Source: an uncultured Eubacteriales bacterium (GTDB lineage: Bacteria > Bacillota > Clostridia > Oscillospirales > Oscillospiraceae). From it: a stretch of 18,928 nucleotides of DNA. Location: positions 1 through 18,928 of the forward strand of contig USQL01000043.1 in the NCBI GenBank assembly GCA_900556935.1, written 5' to 3'. The position numbers and the translations under genes were made by a program. Below the pieces are notes generated by a model. The model had not been told where the DNA came from and searched no databases. It worked only from the letters and a program-made list of their open reading frames with translations. Below are positions 1 to 7,819 of this stretch, one piece after another (position 1 is the first letter of the stretch; every line of letters begins with the position of its first letter).

Positions 1-2
1 CC

Positions 3-131
3 GACGAAGATCTGCAGGAACTGCTGAACGTCAAAAAGACGAGAGCCTATCTGCTTTCCCGTCAGATGAACGAGAATGGATTGATTGAGATCATCGGCAG
101 AGGCGCGGGTAAGAGATATAGATTGAAGTGA
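3..131 (+). CDS. C-terminal end of a winged-helix domain protein (partial, cut by window edge)
   Basis: An open frame enters from the left edge and stops at TGA 129-131, giving the last 42 residues of a protein. The segment reads as the second half of a winged helix-turn-helix: ELLNVKKTRAYLL (recognition helix-like), then GLIEIIGRGAGKRYRLK (wing strand and C-terminal end). Such tails are common at the end of AlbA_2/RecG-like putative transcriptional regulators and of some Fic-family proteins; which of these cannot be told from 42 residues. It lies directly against a broken DUF262 gene, so the whole gene may itself be a remnant. The identification as a DNA-binding tail is inference from pattern. 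Confidence 0.5.
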   Translation, partial: DEDLQELLNVKKTRAYLLSRQMNENGLIEIIGRGAGKRYRLK

Positions 132-144
132 GGGACAATGTATG

Positions 145-690
145 GCACGTTACAGCGTTAATAATTATACTGGGTGTCATTACTCTGGCAGAAGACCTGG
201 ATATCGACAGTGTCACGGAATTTTTCATTCGTATCAACTCTAAGGGTGTTGTGCTTTCTCAGGCAGACTTTGCCATGTCAAAGATTTCGTCTAATGAAAC
301 CTATGGCGGTAACATTACCCGAAAGACAATCGACTATTTCTGCCACTTACTTGAATCTCCTGAAGACTTGAAGGATATTAAAAATAACGATACTGCATTT
401 GCAGCCTTGCCGGAGTTTGGCGCAATCAAGTGGGCAGCAACCAAAAGCAATCCCATATATAAGACAACCTACAACGATATTCTGCGTGAGCATTTACCTA
501 TAAATTTAAGCGTGGCCGTCTGGCAGACCTTGTTAGCTTGCTGTCAGGACGTGATTTTGAAACAAGAGAATTCAAGATAGAAATTGAGGAAGATTCTTTC
601 AAATAGCTTCACGAAGCGGTGTTGCAAGCTGTTAATCAGACAAACTATGAGCGGTACTTGATGATCGTACGTTCTGCCGGTACGCTGTTC
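145..690 (+). pseudogene. Broken DUF262 (GmrSD-type restriction) gene fragment
   Basis: The reading begins in mid-domain with LGVITLAEDLDIDSVTEFF and continues through FIRINSKGVVLSQADFAMSK, a hallmark stretch of one DUF262 subgroup, here retaining RINSKG. The frame starting near 128 holds up to about 495, after which the homology continues in another frame (from TAT 499: YKFKRGRLADLVSLLSGRDF). That second frame hits TAG at 604-606 and then continues as KLHEAVLQAVNQTNYERYL to about 690, still DUF262-like. So there is one frameshift, one nonsense codon, no N-terminus and no C-terminus. DUF262 proteins are the nucleotide-binding or nuclease parts of GmrSD-like type IV restriction systems, so this is a dead defence gene. 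The ISL3 transposase remnant follows immediately. The family call is from recognised motifs; function is not retained. Confidence 0.7.
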
Positions 691-702
691 CCGGTTCACT
701 CC

Positions 703-1003
703 GTGGCCCCGAAGGGCGGTAATCAGGAGCGATATGAGGTGCTGCTGAGGTCTAACCGTCTGCTGTTTACCGCGGACCTGGTCAAGGAAATGCTGATCGA
801 TGCCTACAAATGTGATTGCGAAATTCGTATGGCTGAGAAGATAACCGCAATCATTGATACCTGTAACGCCACGGATAACAGCCACTTCCGTTGGTTCGCC
901 AAGCTGCTGGATTCGCACTTCGAAGGAATTATCGCCCATGCCTCGCTGCCGATCTCCTCGGGCAAAATGGAGGGCATCAATAACAAAATCAAAACCCTCC
1001 GCC
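703..1003 (+). pseudogene. C-terminal fragment of an ISL3-family transposase
   Basis: The frame encodes LLFTADLVKEMLIDAY, IIDTCNATDNSHFRWFAKLL, FEGIIAHA and ISSGKMEGINNKIKTLR, which is the conserved C-terminal half of the ISL3 transposase (DDE_Tnp_ISL3), including the SSGKxEGxNxKIKTLR block that carries the catalytic Glu. The usual continuation RRQGYGYPD is missing: after KTLR the sequence turns into unrelated PIFSGWR. The N-terminal zinc-binding and helix-turn-helix parts and the first catalytic Asp residues are absent as well. The piece is fused in frame to the end of the DUF262 remnant, so the open frame 619-1437 is a chance fusion rather than one protein. No terminal inverted repeats were found. 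It is an inactive insertion sequence remnant. Confidence 0.75.
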
Positions 1004-1090
1004 CCATTTTTTCGGGATGGCGATGTGGTTTTTCCTTTGGGGCTCATTTTGCAATGGGCCCTTTGCATTCTGCTGTTTTTAAGGACTTTT

Positions 1091-1747
1091 TTATTTTTGG
1101 ACCGTCGTGGGTATCGGCTTTGCTTCGGGCTTGTCGATTCCAGTCAGCAGCGCGTTCATGGCATCGCAGCTTTTGCCGACAAAATACAGAGAAAGGATCG
1201 TACCGATCCCGACCTTGCCTCCCAGCAGATAGCCAACGATCATGGCGACGCCGTAAAAGCTCCAGGTACAGTATCGATACGGAAGTCGGAAGGTTTTGTG
1301 GACCCATCTCATCACGCCGTCCGTGGGGGAGGCGCCTATTTGTAGGAAAAGGTAAAAGCCGATGGATGCCCCCATGGCAGCGGAGGAAACTGCGGAAATC
1401 ACCACGCAGACCCAGTAGGAAAGATCCTGCGGGATGAATTTATGAATGCAAAACAGGGCCAGATCCATAAAGGTGCCCAAGGTGAAAATGGAAATGACCG
1501 TGGCGCACCGAATGTCATCCCGGTTCAACAGGAATACGAACAGGAAAAAGCACCCATTCAAAATCGTTGCCGCCATTCCTTCCGAGATAGAGCAGAACCG
1601 GGCCAGGCCGCCAATAAGCACAGTGATGGGGTCCGCTCCAACATTCATGGTGTGCATCAGTCCCATGGCAAATCCAATCACCAAATTCGCCACCAGTGTC
1701 ATCAGGATTTTCAGGAACACTGGGCGATCCTTCAGGGATATTCGCAT
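1091..1747 (-). CDS. YczE/YitT-like integral membrane protein
   Basis: This 218-residue protein is mostly membrane-embedded, with hydrophobic segments at about 12-31, 58-75, 83-101, 110-135 and 160-185. It contains two related motifs, GADPITVLIGGL (37-48) and GASPTDGVMRWV (138-149), each opening a helical hairpin. This internal repeat is seen in the YitT/YczE/YyaS group of membrane proteins (about 210-220 residues), for which no transport substrate is established. It is the last gene of the sugar operon, 24 bp after the TIM-barrel gene. An AGGAGG site lies 12 nt before the ATG, rather far for efficient initiation. Its position suggests a role in moving a product or intermediate across the membrane, but this is inference. 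No clear terminator follows it. Confidence 0.82.
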   Translation of the reverse strand: MRISLKDRPVFLKILMTLVANLVIGFAMGLMHTMNVGADPITVLIGGLARFCSISEGMAATILNGCFFLFVFLLNRDDIRCATVISIFTLGTFMDLALFCIHKFIPQDLSYWVCVVISAVSSAAMGASIGFYLFLQIGASPTDGVMRWVHKTFRLPYRYCTWSFYGVAMIVGYLLGGKVGIGTILSLYFVGKSCDAMNALLTGIDKPEAKPIPTTVQK

Positions 1748-1771
1748 AAAGGGTCAGTACCTCCTGCCGTG

Positions 1772-2638
1772 TTACTTTTGGCTCTGAATGACGCCGCTGA
1801 CCACATCTGTCTGGAGGGGGCTGCATCTGCTGGCGATTCGGGGCGCTCTGCGCTCCATAGCTGCCAGGGCATACTCCACGTCCTCTTCGACCTCTTCGGG
1901 GGTATGGCAGCCAATACATACCATATCCTGCTGCCGAATGGTATTGAGTACAAAATTCAGCCCCACAAACGGTGTGGTACGTCCTGCCGCACAGGGCTTG
2001 ATGGTCAGAACGGGCTTTTTGGCGTTTTGGATGATTTTTGCGATGCTTTCGATTTCTACCTGCATCAGAAATCCCATGCAGTTGTAAATCTGGATATAGG
2101 TTTCTACGTCGTAGTTATTCTTATCCGTATATTGAATGACCTCAGGCATATGAGAGGAGAGCCCGGGGATCAGCCCAGCATCACGGATCATGGACAGATA
2201 ATCCGGCAAACGGTCCAGCGTCTGGGTATTCTTATTCACAAGCTGTTCTGTGCAGGAATGAAGCGGCAGGCAGAAAGTCGCCCCTCTCTCGGCGCAGCGT
2301 TTGATCGCCAGCTCCGCCTCATGACGTGCCATGGGCGTATTTTCCATGTTCAGGATGGGCTCATCCATAATGATCATTTTCTTGCCGGTACGGTCCTCGG
2401 CGAGCTTGACTACCTTTTCAAGGCCCTTGTCTTCTCCGAAAAGGCCCAAGACCGTGTCAATGTCGTGTTTCAAAAAAGCGGTAAATATTCCGGTGGCGTG
2501 CTCAATGTTTTTATTTGCCTCGGCGATCATATGGTCGCTGGCAGGCCCGCGGTGGCTGTAGCCTGTGATCCAATTGCAGCCAATGATCATTTTGGAAACG
2601 GATACGCCGCCAACATTGGTTCTGGGAAACCCTGTCAT
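1772..2638 (-). CDS. TIM-barrel protein of unknown function (aldo/keto-reductase-like)
   Basis: The ATG at 2638 is chosen because AGGAG lies 8 nt upstream; an in-frame GTG at 2647 would overlap that site. The product is 288 residues: MTGFPRTNVGGVSVSKMIIGCNW opens like an aldo/keto reductase barrel strand. Later blocks are consistent with successive barrel strands: MDEPILN, LPLHSCTEQLV, GLSSHMPEVI, KPVLTIKPCAAGR and a C-terminal CIGCHTPEEVEEDV. The KP.AAGR and final TPEEVEE pieces resemble the C-terminal half of predicted aldo/keto-reductase-like proteins, but the canonical Asp-Tyr-Lys-His tetrad is not evident. A carbohydrate isomerase, aldolase or lyase role is possible from its place between the MDR dehydrogenase gene and the membrane protein gene. 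The specific reaction is unknown. Confidence 0.75.
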   Translation of the reverse strand: MTGFPRTNVGGVSVSKMIIGCNWITGYSHRGPASDHMIAEANKNIEHATGIFTAFLKHDIDTVLGLFGEDKGLEKVVKLAEDRTGKKMIIMDEPILNMENTPMARHEAELAIKRCAERGATFCLPLHSCTEQLVNKNTQTLDRLPDYLSMIRDAGLIPGLSSHMPEVIQYTDKNNYDVETYIQIYNCMGFLMQVEIESIAKIIQNAKKPVLTIKPCAAGRTTPFVGLNFVLNTIRQQDMVCIGCHTPEEVEEDVEYALAAMERRAPRIASRCSPLQTDVVSGVIQSQK

Positions 2639-2719
2639 ATTGTTCACTCCTTTTTCTGGGATGTCGCCAAGCAGGATAACCGCATAAAGCAGTCATCCTG
2701 CTTGATCTTTATCTATCGG

Positions 2720-3694
2720 TCAATCGAACAGGACCGCACCCTTCATATAGCCGTCCTTCTTATCAACAGCTCTCTGGAAGAGGTTTTCCATGGCGTCCAT
2801 ATCCTTGTAGTAGGCGGTATGGGTCATGAGCTTCTGGGGCTCATAGATCCCCCGCTTCACCAGCTCATAGGTTCTCGGGATCATCTCACGGTAGTGGGCA
2901 TTGCTCATGGGGGAGAGGTTCAGCACCGTCAGACCGCCCAGGTGCCATTTGGTCCCGTCGAAGGTCACGGGGCCGCGGTGGAAGCTGCCGATGGTCAGTT
3001 TGCCTGCCTCCTTGGTCATGGAGTCTGCCAGCAGGAAGCCGGATTCGCTGGCGCCAAAGTCGATGCAGACATCCGCGCCGCCTTTGGCCTTGATCTCTTC
3101 GATCACCCGCTTGCCCTCTTCGCTCTCCGGGTCCAACACCTCTGCAGGGCCATAGGCCTTCGCCATTTCACGGCGGTCCTGACGGAGCTCAAAGACAGTG
3201 ACCCGACCGGCGGGCGTGGAACGCATGATGCCCATCAGCGTCAGAAGTCCCATATAGCCTGCGCCAACCAGGACCACATGGTCGCCGGGGGCGATGGCGG
3301 TTTTATGCAGCAGATTTACAACGCAGCAGGTCGGTTCAATGACTGCGCCAGCCCAATCTTCGGTGTCATCGGGCAGCTTTACCAGGCAGTCTTCCGGAAC
3401 GGTAAAATACTCACACATCATTTCGTTTCCACCGGCCGCACAGAACACCTTATCGCCGGGCTTGAAGGTGGTGACGCCTTCACCGATTTCCTCAACGATG
3501 CCGACACCTTCGTGTCCGATCACATAGGGATAGGGACCGGGGGCATTCACACCACGGTACAGCCAGGAATCCCAGCAGCACACGCCGCAGGACTTGGCCT
3601 TGACCCGAACCATTCCGTGAGACACCTCCGGAACATCATAGTCCATGAGGGCCAGCTTCATATATTCTTCGACAAATACACCTTTCGCTTTCAT
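2720..3694 (-). CDS. Zinc-dependent medium-chain dehydrogenase (sugar alcohol / polyol type)
   Basis: A 324-residue medium-chain dehydrogenase/reductase with an N-terminal GroES-like catalytic domain and a Rossmann NAD(P) domain. Likely catalytic zinc ligands are Cys39 (in CGVCCWD), His61-Glu62 (IGHEGVG) and Glu120 (AVIEPTCC). The nucleotide-binding loop is GAGYMG at about 144-149. The four-cysteine structural zinc lobe found in many family members is not present; only scattered Cys85, Cys94 and Cys103 occur there, and the protein is shorter than the usual 340-350 residues. Family members oxidise sugar alcohols, threonine or inositol-type substrates. Within this operon it probably oxidises a polyol or sugar hydroxyl before or after isomerisation; the substrate cannot be read from sequence. 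An AGGAGGT-like site (GGAGGT) lies 6 nt before the ATG; rbsC ends 59 bp upstream. Confidence 0.88.
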   Translation of the reverse strand: MKAKGVFVEEYMKLALMDYDVPEVSHGMVRVKAKSCGVCCWDSWLYRGVNAPGPYPYVIGHEGVGIVEEIGEGVTTFKPGDKVFCAAGGNEMMCEYFTVPEDCLVKLPDDTEDWAGAVIEPTCCVVNLLHKTAIAPGDHVVLVGAGYMGLLTLMGIMRSTPAGRVTVFELRQDRREMAKAYGPAEVLDPESEEGKRVIEEIKAKGGADVCIDFGASESGFLLADSMTKEAGKLTIGSFHRGPVTFDGTKWHLGGLTVLNLSPMSNAHYREMIPRTYELVKRGIYEPQKLMTHTAYYKDMDAMENLFQRAVDKKDGYMKGAVLFD

Positions 3695-3753
3695 GACGTT
3701 ACCTCCATATGATTTTTAATAAACCGCTTTTAATCAGGGCGGTATGATCCATG

Positions 3754-4728
3754 TTACTTCTGCTTCGCGGCCAGTCTGGCGCGGATGATGTCAAACAGAA
3801 CAGCTACGACAATGATGAAGCCCAGGGCCACCTTCTGCCAATAGGCGCTGACCTTCAACAGATTCAGACCGTTGTTCACAAAGCCCCATGCCAGAGCACC
3901 GGCAAGCGTGTTCATCATGCTGCCCTTGAATGTTCCGCCGATGTATACAGCGGCCAGAGCCTGCAGCGACAGGTCACCACCGGAGCTGGGCTGACCGGAG
4001 GACATCCGTGCAGCCTGAACAATGCCTGCACAGGCGGCGCAGAAACCGCAGATGGTGAAAATCAGGACCTTTGTACGCTGGACATTCAGACCGGAAAGCT
4101 TTGCGGCTTCCGGATTCTCGCCGACGCTGATGACGCTTCGTCCAAAGGCGGTGTACTTCAGCACGAAGGCACCTACCGCAAAGAACAGCAGCATGATGAT
4201 AACAGGAACCGGAACGACACCCCACAGGTATCCGCGGCCAAGGAACAGGAAGTCCTCAGGCAGGCCGATAATGGGCATACTCTTGGTGACGATCAGCAGT
4301 GCACCCTGGATCACATACTGAATGCCCAAGCTGCCGATAAAGGCGGGGATCTTCAGATATGTAACGACGCAGCCGGTAAGGGTTCCGACAACGCATCCGA
4401 TGGCTACAGCGATCAGGATGGCAACAGGAGTGGGAAGGCCCAGCTGCGTGACCATCAGGGCCGCATTACAGCCCGCAAAGGTAGAAGCCATACCGGTACT
4501 CAGGTCGATTTCTCCGCCCAGTACAACAAAGGAGGCACCCAGGGCCACCAGGGATACAACGCAGGTCTGTCTCAAGACATTGATCAGATTATCCCAGGTC
4601 AGGAAGGTATCTGTTGTCAGAGAAAGAATGATGCCGACAACGAGGATCAAGAGCCATGCGCCCATGTTGCTAATAACATTGACAGAGCGGTTTAATACGC
4701 CCAATCTCTCAGGATTTTTGGTTTTCAC
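3754..4728 (-). CDS. rbsC: Sugar ABC transporter permease, RbsC-like
   Basis: A 324-residue polytopic membrane protein of the BPD_transp_2 family, the permease of ribose/galactoside-type (CUT2) importers. Characteristic stretches are LGASFVVLGGEIDLS (LGxxxVIxxGxIDLS motif), a GxLTG-like loop (VGTLTGCVV), IPAFIGSLG, and the cytoplasmic VGENPEAAKLSGLN loop that contacts the ATPase. It begins with GTG at 4728, one base after the rbsA stop (TAA 4732-4730). The GGAGGAAG that codes for the last rbsA residues doubles as its ribosome binding site, so translation is probably coupled to rbsA. A single permease gene implies a homodimer in the membrane. The rbs symbol reflects family, not proof that ribose is the substrate. 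Confidence 0.93.
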   Translation of the reverse strand: MKTKNPERLGVLNRSVNVISNMGAWLLILVVGIILSLTTDTFLTWDNLINVLRQTCVVSLVALGASFVVLGGEIDLSTGMASTFAGCNAALMVTQLGLPTPVAILIAVAIGCVVGTLTGCVVTYLKIPAFIGSLGIQYVIQGALLIVTKSMPIIGLPEDFLFLGRGYLWGVVPVPVIIMLLFFAVGAFVLKYTAFGRSVISVGENPEAAKLSGLNVQRTKVLIFTICGFCAACAGIVQAARMSSGQPSSGGDLSLQALAAVYIGGTFKGSMMNTLAGALAWGFVNNGLNLLKVSAYWQKVALGFIIVVAVLFDIIRARLAAKQK

Positions 4729-4729
4729 T

Positions 4730-6229
4730 TTATCTTCCTCCTACCGCGTACTCTGTGATCAGATGCTGAGAGAAGTCCTCTCTCTGAACCTCTCCAGAGA
4801 TCACGCCTTCATGCATAACAAGAATTCTGTCACTGATACCCATGATCTCTTCCAAATCGGAGGAGACAACGATGATCACATTTCCCTTGGTTGCCAATTC
4901 ATTGATGATCTCATAGATCTCACGTTTGGCGCCAACGTCGATGCCTCTTGTGGGCTCATCAAAAATAATGATCCTGGGGTCGTTCATCAGCCATTTGGAA
5001 AGAACGACCTTTTGCTGATTGCCGCCGCTCAGATACATGACCTTCTGCCTGGGGGAGGGTGTCGCGATCCGCAGAGCCTGAATGTATTCCTCCGCAAATT
5101 GGCGTTCCCGTTTGAAATCAAAGCAGAAATTCATCCGCAGGATCCGCTTGTAGGCAACCAACGAATTGTTTACCTGAACAGACTGATTCAGCAGCAGGCC
5201 TTCTTCCTTTCTGTTTTCCGTTACAAAGCCAATTCCGTTGGCGATGGCATCAACCGGAGACTTGATTTGGACCTCCTTGCCGTCAATGAAGATCTTTCCG
5301 CCGGATTTTTTATCTACTCCGAAAATCAGACGCATTGTTTCCGTCCGTCCGGCACCTACCAGGCCGGCAAAGCCCAGTATTTCTCCAGCCCTGGCTTGAA
5401 AGGACACGCCCTTCACATACTTATGACCGTCGCTCAGGTTTTCGACCCGGAGGACCTCTTCACCGATGGTTGCGGTGTGGGCCGGATATTGCTGGTTCAG
5501 CTCCCGGCCGATCATCATGGCGATCATTTCCGATTTGGTGATGTCTTTGATGTTGCGTGTTCCGATGTAGCAGCCGTCCCGCAAAACAGAGATACGGTCG
5601 CAGATCGTAAAGACCTCATCGAGTCTGTGGGTGATAAATACCACCGCGATTCCCCGGGCCTTCAGCGCCTCAATAATCCGGAAGAGCACCTCTGTTTCTC
5701 TTGTTGTCAAGGAGGAGGTGGGCTCGTCCATAATGACCACCTTTGCGTCGATGCTTACAGCCTTGATGATCTCCACCAGCTGCTGCTGCGCAAGGCTGAG
5801 GCTGCTCAGTCCGGCACTTGCGTCCAAGTCAATATCAAAGCTGTCAAACAGTGCCTGGGCGTCAGCAAACATCTGCTTCCACTGAATGACCCCTGCTTTT
5901 TGGGGGTATCTCCCTAAGAAAATATTTTCCGCTACAGTAACGCGCTTGATCAGATTCAGCTCCTGATAGATAATCGCGATGCCAAGCATTTGGGAATGCT
6001 TCGGGTTCAGTATCTCGACCCGTTCACCATTAATGTAAATATTTCCACTGTCGCGTTTGTAAGCACCGGAAAGTATTTTCATAAGGGTGGATTTACCAGC
6101 ACCGTTCTCGCCCATCAAGGCATGAACTTCGCCCTTTTGCAACGAAAAATCAACATCCGAAAGAGCCTTTACACCGGGGAAACTCTTGTTTATTTTTTCT
6201 AACCGCAACACTTCTTGTGTTTGGCTCAT
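4730..6229 (-). CDS. rbsA: Sugar ABC transporter ATP-binding protein, RbsA-like (two ATPase domains)
   Basis: A 499-residue fusion of two ABC ATPase domains, the standard architecture of CUT2 transporters (RbsA/MglA). Domain 1 has Walker A GENGAGKST (residues 40-48), a signature region LSLAQQQLVEI and Walker B VVIMDEPTSSLT. Domain 2 has the usual degenerate Walker A (GLVGAGRTE), a canonical LSGGNQQKVVLSKWL signature and Walker B IIIFDEPTRGIDVG. This asymmetry is normal for the family: the two nucleotide sites differ in activity. It sits between rbsB and rbsC, with an 86 bp gap on the rbsB side that contains a strong hairpin and a 1 bp gap to rbsC. It energises import of the sugar bound by the RbsB-like lipoprotein. 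Confidence 0.95.
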   Translation of the reverse strand: MSQTQEVLRLEKINKSFPGVKALSDVDFSLQKGEVHALMGENGAGKSTLMKILSGAYKRDSGNIYINGERVEILNPKHSQMLGIAIIYQELNLIKRVTVAENIFLGRYPQKAGVIQWKQMFADAQALFDSFDIDLDASAGLSSLSLAQQQLVEIIKAVSIDAKVVIMDEPTSSLTTRETEVLFRIIEALKARGIAVVFITHRLDEVFTICDRISVLRDGCYIGTRNIKDITKSEMIAMMIGRELNQQYPAHTATIGEEVLRVENLSDGHKYVKGVSFQARAGEILGFAGLVGAGRTETMRLIFGVDKKSGGKIFIDGKEVQIKSPVDAIANGIGFVTENRKEEGLLLNQSVQVNNSLVAYKRILRMNFCFDFKRERQFAEEYIQALRIATPSPRQKVMYLSGGNQQKVVLSKWLMNDPRIIIFDEPTRGIDVGAKREIYEIINELATKGNVIIVVSSDLEEIMGISDRILVMHEGVISGEVQREDFSQHLITEYAVGGR

Positions 6230-6259
6230 TGTACTGGTCTCCTTTCTGTGTCCGTACCC

Positions 6260-6297
6260 GGTGATCCGGCGGAAGCTTGGGGCTTCCGCGGATCACC
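6260..6297 (-). ncRNA. Intercistronic hairpin between rbsB and rbsA
   Basis: In the rbsB-rbsA gap two arms pair over 16 bp with one bulged base: GGTGATCCGGCGGAAGC (6260-6276) and GCTTCCGCGGATCACC (6282-6297), loop of 5 nt. No T-tract follows on the minus strand, so it is not a standard terminator. In transporter operons such hairpins after the binding-protein gene commonly protect the 3' end of that message and give a high ratio of binding protein to membrane components. That role is inference here; the structure itself is plain in the sequence. It is an RNA element of the operon transcript, not an independent gene. Confidence 0.6.
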
Positions 6298-6315
6298 AGG
6301 CACGGCCTTCGTTGA

Positions 6316-7323
6316 TCAATTCTTGCCTAGTGCAAGGATCTCTTCACCGGTAAACTGACCCTCCGCACAGTAAATACCGGCGGGTGTCTCCTGGATCTGG
6401 TCGAAGGTCTCCCCTGCCAGCCACTTGTCGATGTTGGCGGCAATGAGCTTGGCCTGGCCCTTGGGGTCCTGGGTAATAGACGCGATGTAGTTCTGGCCCT
6501 TATCCACAGCCTGGATCTCCTCATCCTCGCCGTCCAGGCCGATCACCAACACGTTGGTGCGGTTGGCACCGATGGTCGCGTCGTAGGCACCCAGAGAATC
6601 CTGGGCACTGGCCCCGTAGATGAGCTCCAGCTCCGGCAGCGCGGTCAGCGCGTCCTCGGCCATGGTCATTGCGGTTTCCCGTTTGCCGCCGTCATAGGTG
6701 TTCAGCAGATGGACGTCAATGCCGTTCTTAGACAGGCCGTCCACAAAGCCCGTATACCGTTTTACCATCTGTTCGGACTGCGAGGAAATAGCGACCATGT
6801 TCAGGCTGGTTTTTCCCTGCTTGTTCAGCTCATTGGCATACCAAATGCCGCCGACCATTCCGGCATTGTAGTTGTCGGTACCGGTGGTCAGGGTGATGGC
6901 CTTTTCGCTGCCGGCGGGGATCACCATGTTGTCCATTACGAATACGGGAATGCCCTTTTTCTCGCACTGGCTCATAATGTCGGTCATGGCATCGATCCAC
7001 CAGGTGGCGAAAACAAGAACATCAATATCGTTGTTGATCATATCCTGCAGACCGTTGAGCTGTGTGGTTGCGTCCAGGTTGCCGTCAACAAAGGACAGTT
7101 CCCAATTCCGTTCCTTTGCCTCGCTTTCGATTTGCTCGTACATACGGGCATAGAAGGGGAAGGACATGGACGGAAGACTAAAGCCGACCTTCAGAGCCTT
7201 GGTCCCATCAGCGGTCACGGCGGAAGAGGATTCCTGGGATGCACTCGGCTTGGCGCCGCAAGCGACCAGAACGCTTGCCATCAGAATGGCCAGCAACAAG
7301 CAAATAATCTTTTGAAGTTTCAT
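6316..7323 (-). CDS. rbsB: Sugar-binding lipoprotein of an ABC importer, RbsB-like
   Basis: The start is placed at the ATG at 7323, because AAGGAG lies 8 nt before it; an in-frame ATG at 7341 has no such site. The 335-residue product opens with a lipoprotein signal peptide (MKLQKIICLLLAILMASVLVA, lipobox LVAC with Cys22 as the lipidation site), then a Ser/Ala-rich linker and a Peripla_BP_4 type I fold: VGFSLPSMSFPFYARMYEQI, DLDATTQLNGL-like (GNLDATTQLNGLQDMI), then VFATWW and VIGLDGEDEEIQAVDKG near the C-terminus. It captures the substrate outside the membrane and delivers it to the RbsC/RbsA complex. Compared with true ribose-binding proteins the ligand region (SMSFPFY, ATWW) looks divergent, with extra aromatic residues. 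That hints at a different sugar (inference). Confidence 0.92.
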   Translation of the reverse strand: MKLQKIICLLLAILMASVLVACGAKPSASQESSSAVTADGTKALKVGFSLPSMSFPFYARMYEQIESEAKERNWELSFVDGNLDATTQLNGLQDMINNDIDVLVFATWWIDAMTDIMSQCEKKGIPVFVMDNMVIPAGSEKAITLTTGTDNYNAGMVGGIWYANELNKQGKTSLNMVAISSQSEQMVKRYTGFVDGLSKNGIDVHLLNTYDGGKRETAMTMAEDALTALPELELIYGASAQDSLGAYDATIGANRTNVLVIGLDGEDEEIQAVDKGQNYIASITQDPKGQAKLIAANIDKWLAGETFDQIQETPAGIYCAEGQFTGEEILALGKN

Positions 7324-7387
7324 TTCTTTCTCCTTTTTCATTGCTATCCTTGGGGATAGATCGTCTGTTGGTTTTTGACTTGTAAGG

Positions 7388-7783
7388 TCAGAAATTAACG
7401 CCGCCTACAAGCAGGACATTGGCATAAGAAGAGGTTTCGCCAGTACGGATCACGCACTTCGCGGATGCGACTCTCCGTTTCAGTTCCTCGTGGGGGATCT
7501 TTTCAACCGGCATTTCCCCCAGAATGCTGCACATATCCGCCAGGATTTTCGGGTTTTTCTCGTCAATTTCTTTGGCGACAACAATAGACTCGACAACAAG
7601 TTCCTCCGCGACAGTGCGTAAAACATCCAAAAAGCTCGGGATACCGGCAGTTACGGAAATGTCGATCACTTTGACGCCTTTGGGGATGGGCAGGCCGCAG
7701 TCCGCGATGCACAGGTATTCCGTGTGCCCCAGAGCGGCGACCTCCGCCGTGATTTCAGGATTTAAGATCCGGTCTTTTTTCAC
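7388..7783 (-). CDS. rbsD: D-ribose pyranase-like mutarotase, RbsD
   Basis: RbsD/FucU family, 131 residues. It starts at GTG 7783: AGGAGG is 7 nt upstream, giving MKKDRILNPE like other RbsD proteins (MKKxxILN). The ATG two codons earlier sits only one base from the AGGAGG site. Catalytic His20 (LGHTEYL) and Asp28 (IADCGLPIP) occupy the same positions as in characterised RbsD proteins, and the C-terminal Tyr and Asn of RTGETSSYANVLL are present. The enzyme interconverts the pyranose and furanose forms of a sugar, supplying the form used by the kinase. The conserved LDVL block (PSFLDVLRTV) and PHEELK segment are intact. It lies 30 bp after the isomerase gene and 64 bp before rbsB. It acts in the cytoplasm. 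Confidence 0.93.
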   Translation of the reverse strand: MKKDRILNPEITAEVAALGHTEYLCIADCGLPIPKGVKVIDISVTAGIPSFLDVLRTVAEELVVESIVVAKEIDEKNPKILADMCSILGEMPVEKIPHEELKRRVASAKCVIRTGETSSYANVLLVGGVNF

Positions 7784-7790
7784 AGTCATT

Positions 7791-7796
7791 CCTCCT
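7791..7796 (-). promoter_or_regulatory. Ribosome binding site that fixes the rbsD start
   Basis: The minus strand reads AGGAGG here. It is 7 nt from the GTG at 7783 but only 1 nt from the ATG at 7789, so the GTG is the better supported start. Confidence 0.65.
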
Positions 7797-7819
7797 AAGC
7801 CAGCAGTAAGCCTTGGGGA

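Noticed and set aside
619..1437. A single 272-residue protein
   Set aside because: It joins a DUF262 piece, an ISL3 transposase piece and antisense of the yczE-like gene; no one family spans it.
1442..3712. 756-codon open frame on the plus strand
   Set aside because: It is antisense to the yczE-like, TIM-barrel and dehydrogenase genes, which all show family motifs and ribosome binding sites. The long frame is a by-product of codon bias.
4322..5917. 531-codon open frame on the plus strand opposite rbsC and rbsA
   Set aside because: Shadow of transporter genes with clear Walker and permease motifs on the other strand.
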